A stretch of 64,000 nucleotides of DNA from Punica granatum (taxonomy: Eukaryota > Streptophyta > Magnoliopsida > Myrtales > Lythraceae). The stretch covers positions 25,042,354-25,106,353 of the forward strand of contig NC_045132.1 in NCBI RefSeq assembly GCF_007655135.1, given 5' to 3'. Both the position numbers and the translations under genes were made by a program. The notes under the pieces were generated by a model. It was given only the letters and a program-made list of their open reading frames with translations, ran no database searches and had not been told where the DNA came from. Positions 61,091 to 64,000 of this stretch are shown in pieces. Positions within the stretch are counted from its first letter, which is position 1. Each line of letters opens with the position of its first letter.

Positions 61091-64000
61091 GTCCTCACTC
61101 AGTCTGCTATAATCAAAGACCCAAAGACTTGATAACAATAAAATGAAGTTATGGGTGGAACTTTCTTCAGTTTTTAGGGACCGTCAGCTCAGCTGATTTC
61201 CGAATTAATGGGAGGGAATTGAGGAGACAGACACAAAAGCAGAAGTCAAAGATTCAAATGAGCAGTTGAGAAATGCTGAATGCGTCCCGATTCATAGCTT
61301 TGATTGCTTGTTCTTTGAGGCGTGAAGGCTTGTGTCAAACACCGACCAGAGAATATTTCTGAGGCCCAAATCTCTCCGCATTGATAAGGTTCCGTAGCGG
61401 ACCGTAAACTCAATTATAGTTCAGACTTCATATCAGATCTATGTATGTAGTAAATAAAATTTAACTAATAAGAAGTCTATATGAATACCAGATGGTCCTA
61501 CAAGATGATTTTATGTATTTTATTTCACGTTTTCTGTATTTTAAACGGGGTGTGATTGATGATTGAAGTGAATGAATTAATCTTGAAGACTCACAATCAG
61601 TTGGACGGTTTCTTCCAACTTGGTGGGCTACCGCCACGTGGAAATGTCTCTGGATTCTTGTCCAATTTGTCTTGGGGATATTCCAAGAGAAAAGGGAAGA
61701 CCGTCTAATTAGTCCATTTACCATAATAAGCATGAGGTTCATCATTTGCTTCTAGCACGTGCGTGCGACAATTAGAAATTAACAGAGATTAATTACTCAT
61801 CAGAAAAAAAAAAGAAGAAAGAAATTGACAAAGCTACGAGTCGATCTTATGACGAGAGTGAAGGTCAAGTGAAAATTCTACTTAAGATCATATTGAAATG
61901 ATCGATATTCGTACGCTTTCATTTTTCTAGAGAAGCTGAGCGGATGGAATCCAAGCCTTCACGGGCGTCAATGGGCTATGAAACTATAGTTCAAGTTACT
62001 TATGGGTTTAGGCATGCAGCCTATGAATAGTACGAAAATAACTCATTTACAGACCATTTATCAGGGCTAATGCTATTTATTCCAAACCTTGATCGCGCGA
62101 TACGGGATATGTATAATCTTCTATATCAACCCAAAGTAGTATTCAAGCTGTGGAGAATGAACCAAACCAAATACTTTCTTCACTATTTGCATGCATGTCA
62201 CGGGGATTATTATAGAGAACCAAATGAGGGTCAACCCCGTTGAAATGAAGATTGTGATATTTTCACCAAAAAAAAAAAAAGAAGAAGATTGTGATATTAA
62301 TAATATGAACTCGGGATTGCACATGTATTATTATATAGTTTAAATCATGCTTAGTAAACTCTTTAGGATCCTCTGACGACAGTTGATAAACAATTTGGGT
62401 GTTTGAAAGAAAGCTTAAACCAAATTAAGTACTGATCTTATATAGGATCCTCTGACAGTAAACAAACAATTCAGGTTCAACAAACAGTTGAAAACAATAA
62501 TAAATTTATAAATAATAAATCCCTAAAAATGTCTGACCAGGTGAAGCTAATATCTAGGGCTTACCGAAAAAGACACAGAAAAAACAGCCCCATTCCCAAT
62601 TATTTTGAGAAAATTTTTAGATGATCCTATCTCAAATGATGCGATGAGAAAGAATCAATAAGGCTTCTTTAATGAAGGATAATTATGACAATTATCCGAG
62701 TGGTTGCATCAAATTCATAATTTCATGTAATTTGATTGGTACTTTTTCACGTCACGTGACGAGATAGGATCACTCAATAAGTTTTTCAAGTTATCTCTCG
62801 TCTGACTCATACATTTATCAACTGACTGAATTTTGTTTAAGTACTATATATATATATATAAATAAAACACAATTAAGGGGGAAATAATTAACTTAAAGTG
62901 AAATAACTAATTAATGAAGAGATTAATCGATGGGTTAAAAAAAAACACCCACACACACACACAGACAAAAACATGAGGAATCTTAAATATCAACCGCCGC
63001 CCAACCGTGCAGCAAACAAGCAGACAAGTTCTCTTGCCTTTGAATATCCCGATGATGCACTGAAACTCATGAATTTCCCTCATTGAGGTTTGTATATATC
63101 GGATAAGAAATGAAAAGCAATATAAATCATAACTAAATCTCATCAATCAAGCAAATCAAAAAAATAAAAAAAGAAAGAAAATCGCAATAATTACCAAATT
63201 GGAGATGCTCTTCGCCATATAAAGCGATGATTTACAAATCAATACGCCGTCCCCGACGTAGATTATGAGTGCCTAATAAGGCTCATTCAAAAGGTACTTA
63301 TCAAGAGGACGCGATAGGTATATCTAATCGAATTTGCTTATTCCGTCCATATACGACAATTTTCTTATAGTGAGATTAGCTAGGGAATTAATTCATTCAA
63401 GATTTAGGTAAACTTTTTGTCAAATTTTGTCACTGCGTAGTATATTAAATTAAGGAAATATAATACGGATAATGATGCATGAAATCATAAACACATCCAT
63501 ATATGGGGCCCTATCAAAACTATGGGGAAAAAAAAAAGAAAGGGAATGGACGACTTTCTGCTAAATGATAATGTTACCTTGCATCTCCATTATTATTACT
63601 ACTGCAGTAAAATGTTCCTTCTGAAGGGAACCCGAGGTCTATCCCATGCAGGAAATAAATATATTTACTATATTATATAATTTTCATCAATTTCTTTAGG
63701 GCAAATTAATTAATTAATTTTAAGACATCAATTGTCTAAGACTCTTATCAATATTCATGACCCACGGGCAGCGGACAATCCTGCCAAATTATCGATTTAA
63801 ATTTCAATTACCCGTTTTCTGCTAGTACATTATATATTATATATATATATAAGTATATTTCTTTTTTCTATATTTATATAAATGTATCTTTGAAACATCT
63901 CTCTCAGTCTCATCTCATCTCTCTCGATTAGGGCACTCCAACCCAAACTGCTCGCGGCCTTGTTTGGTTTAGGTGTAGAAAGAAAGGTGAAATGTCTCCC
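61091..64000. other. Right-hand gap, no recognisable gene
   Basis: The part next to 61090 is the RbcX promoter. The rest is AT-rich, with an AC repeat at about 62944-62965, several AT runs, and nothing coding that I can support. The last ~45 bp begin GGCCTTGTTTGGTTTAGG, similar to the starts of the dispersed elements described here, so another element may begin there and continue beyond the window. Confidence 0.5.

Overview
The window is nuclear DNA of a flowering plant, almost certainly a eudicot. All genes are interrupted by GT-AG introns except one PPR gene and the coding part of one zinc-finger gene. The proteins are plant housekeeping, plastid and flavonoid-pathway families, and the spaces between are AT-rich with many microsatellites and small transposon relics. 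I saw no rRNA, tRNA, CRISPR array, bacterial operon or long viral open frame. A dispersed short element that starts like GGCCCGTTTGGT and occurs three times here reminds me of Myrtales genomes (for example pomegranate), but I cannot confirm the species.

Layout, left to right. A partial LPAT2-type lysophosphatidic acid acyltransferase (minus strand, 3' end cut off by the window edge) is divergent from an RBP45-type three-RRM RNA-binding protein. That gene converges on ORC1 (origin recognition complex subunit 1, 16 coding exons, minus). Next come a class 3 aldehyde dehydrogenase (minus), 2.6 kb without a recognisable gene, and the plastid double-GTPase DER/EngA (12 coding exons, minus, with a short transposon in intron 8). 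An intronless PPR protein (minus) follows, then a 3.1 kb transposon-rich gap. After it are a chloroplast dicarboxylate transporter of the DiT2 type (plus), a MATE transporter of the DTX42 citrate-exporter type (plus), another transposon-rich gap, and the bHLH regulator TT8 (plus). Last come an ankyrin/CCCH zinc-finger gene (minus), an ARMC8/GID5-like armadillo protein (plus) and an RbcX Rubisco-assembly chaperone (minus). The final 2.9 kb shows no gene.

The genes do not form one pathway. Three act in plastids: DiT2 in photorespiratory nitrogen exchange, RbcX in Rubisco assembly and DER in ribosome assembly. LPAT2 makes membrane and storage lipid precursors, ORC1 licenses replication origins, ARMC8 is a subunit of the GID/CTLH ubiquitin ligase, and TT8 controls anthocyanins and proanthocyanidins with MYB and WD40 partners. 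The TT8-MATE neighbourhood looks like a flavonoid cluster, but the MATE protein resembles the citrate exporter and not the flavonoid transporter TT12.

Coding models were built by eye: every junction was chosen for GT/AG consensus and for reading phase, and exon lengths were summed to check phase. The main points of interest are two Mutator-like inverted-repeat elements, each with an apparent 9-bp target-site duplication. Others are a decayed local copy of the zinc-finger gene's 3' flank next to the MATE gene, a 15-nt microexon and a large intronic element in TT8, a 39-nt G run in RBP45 intron 1, and an aldehyde dehydrogenase splice junction that seems to lengthen the protein. I found no clearly undescribed biological system.
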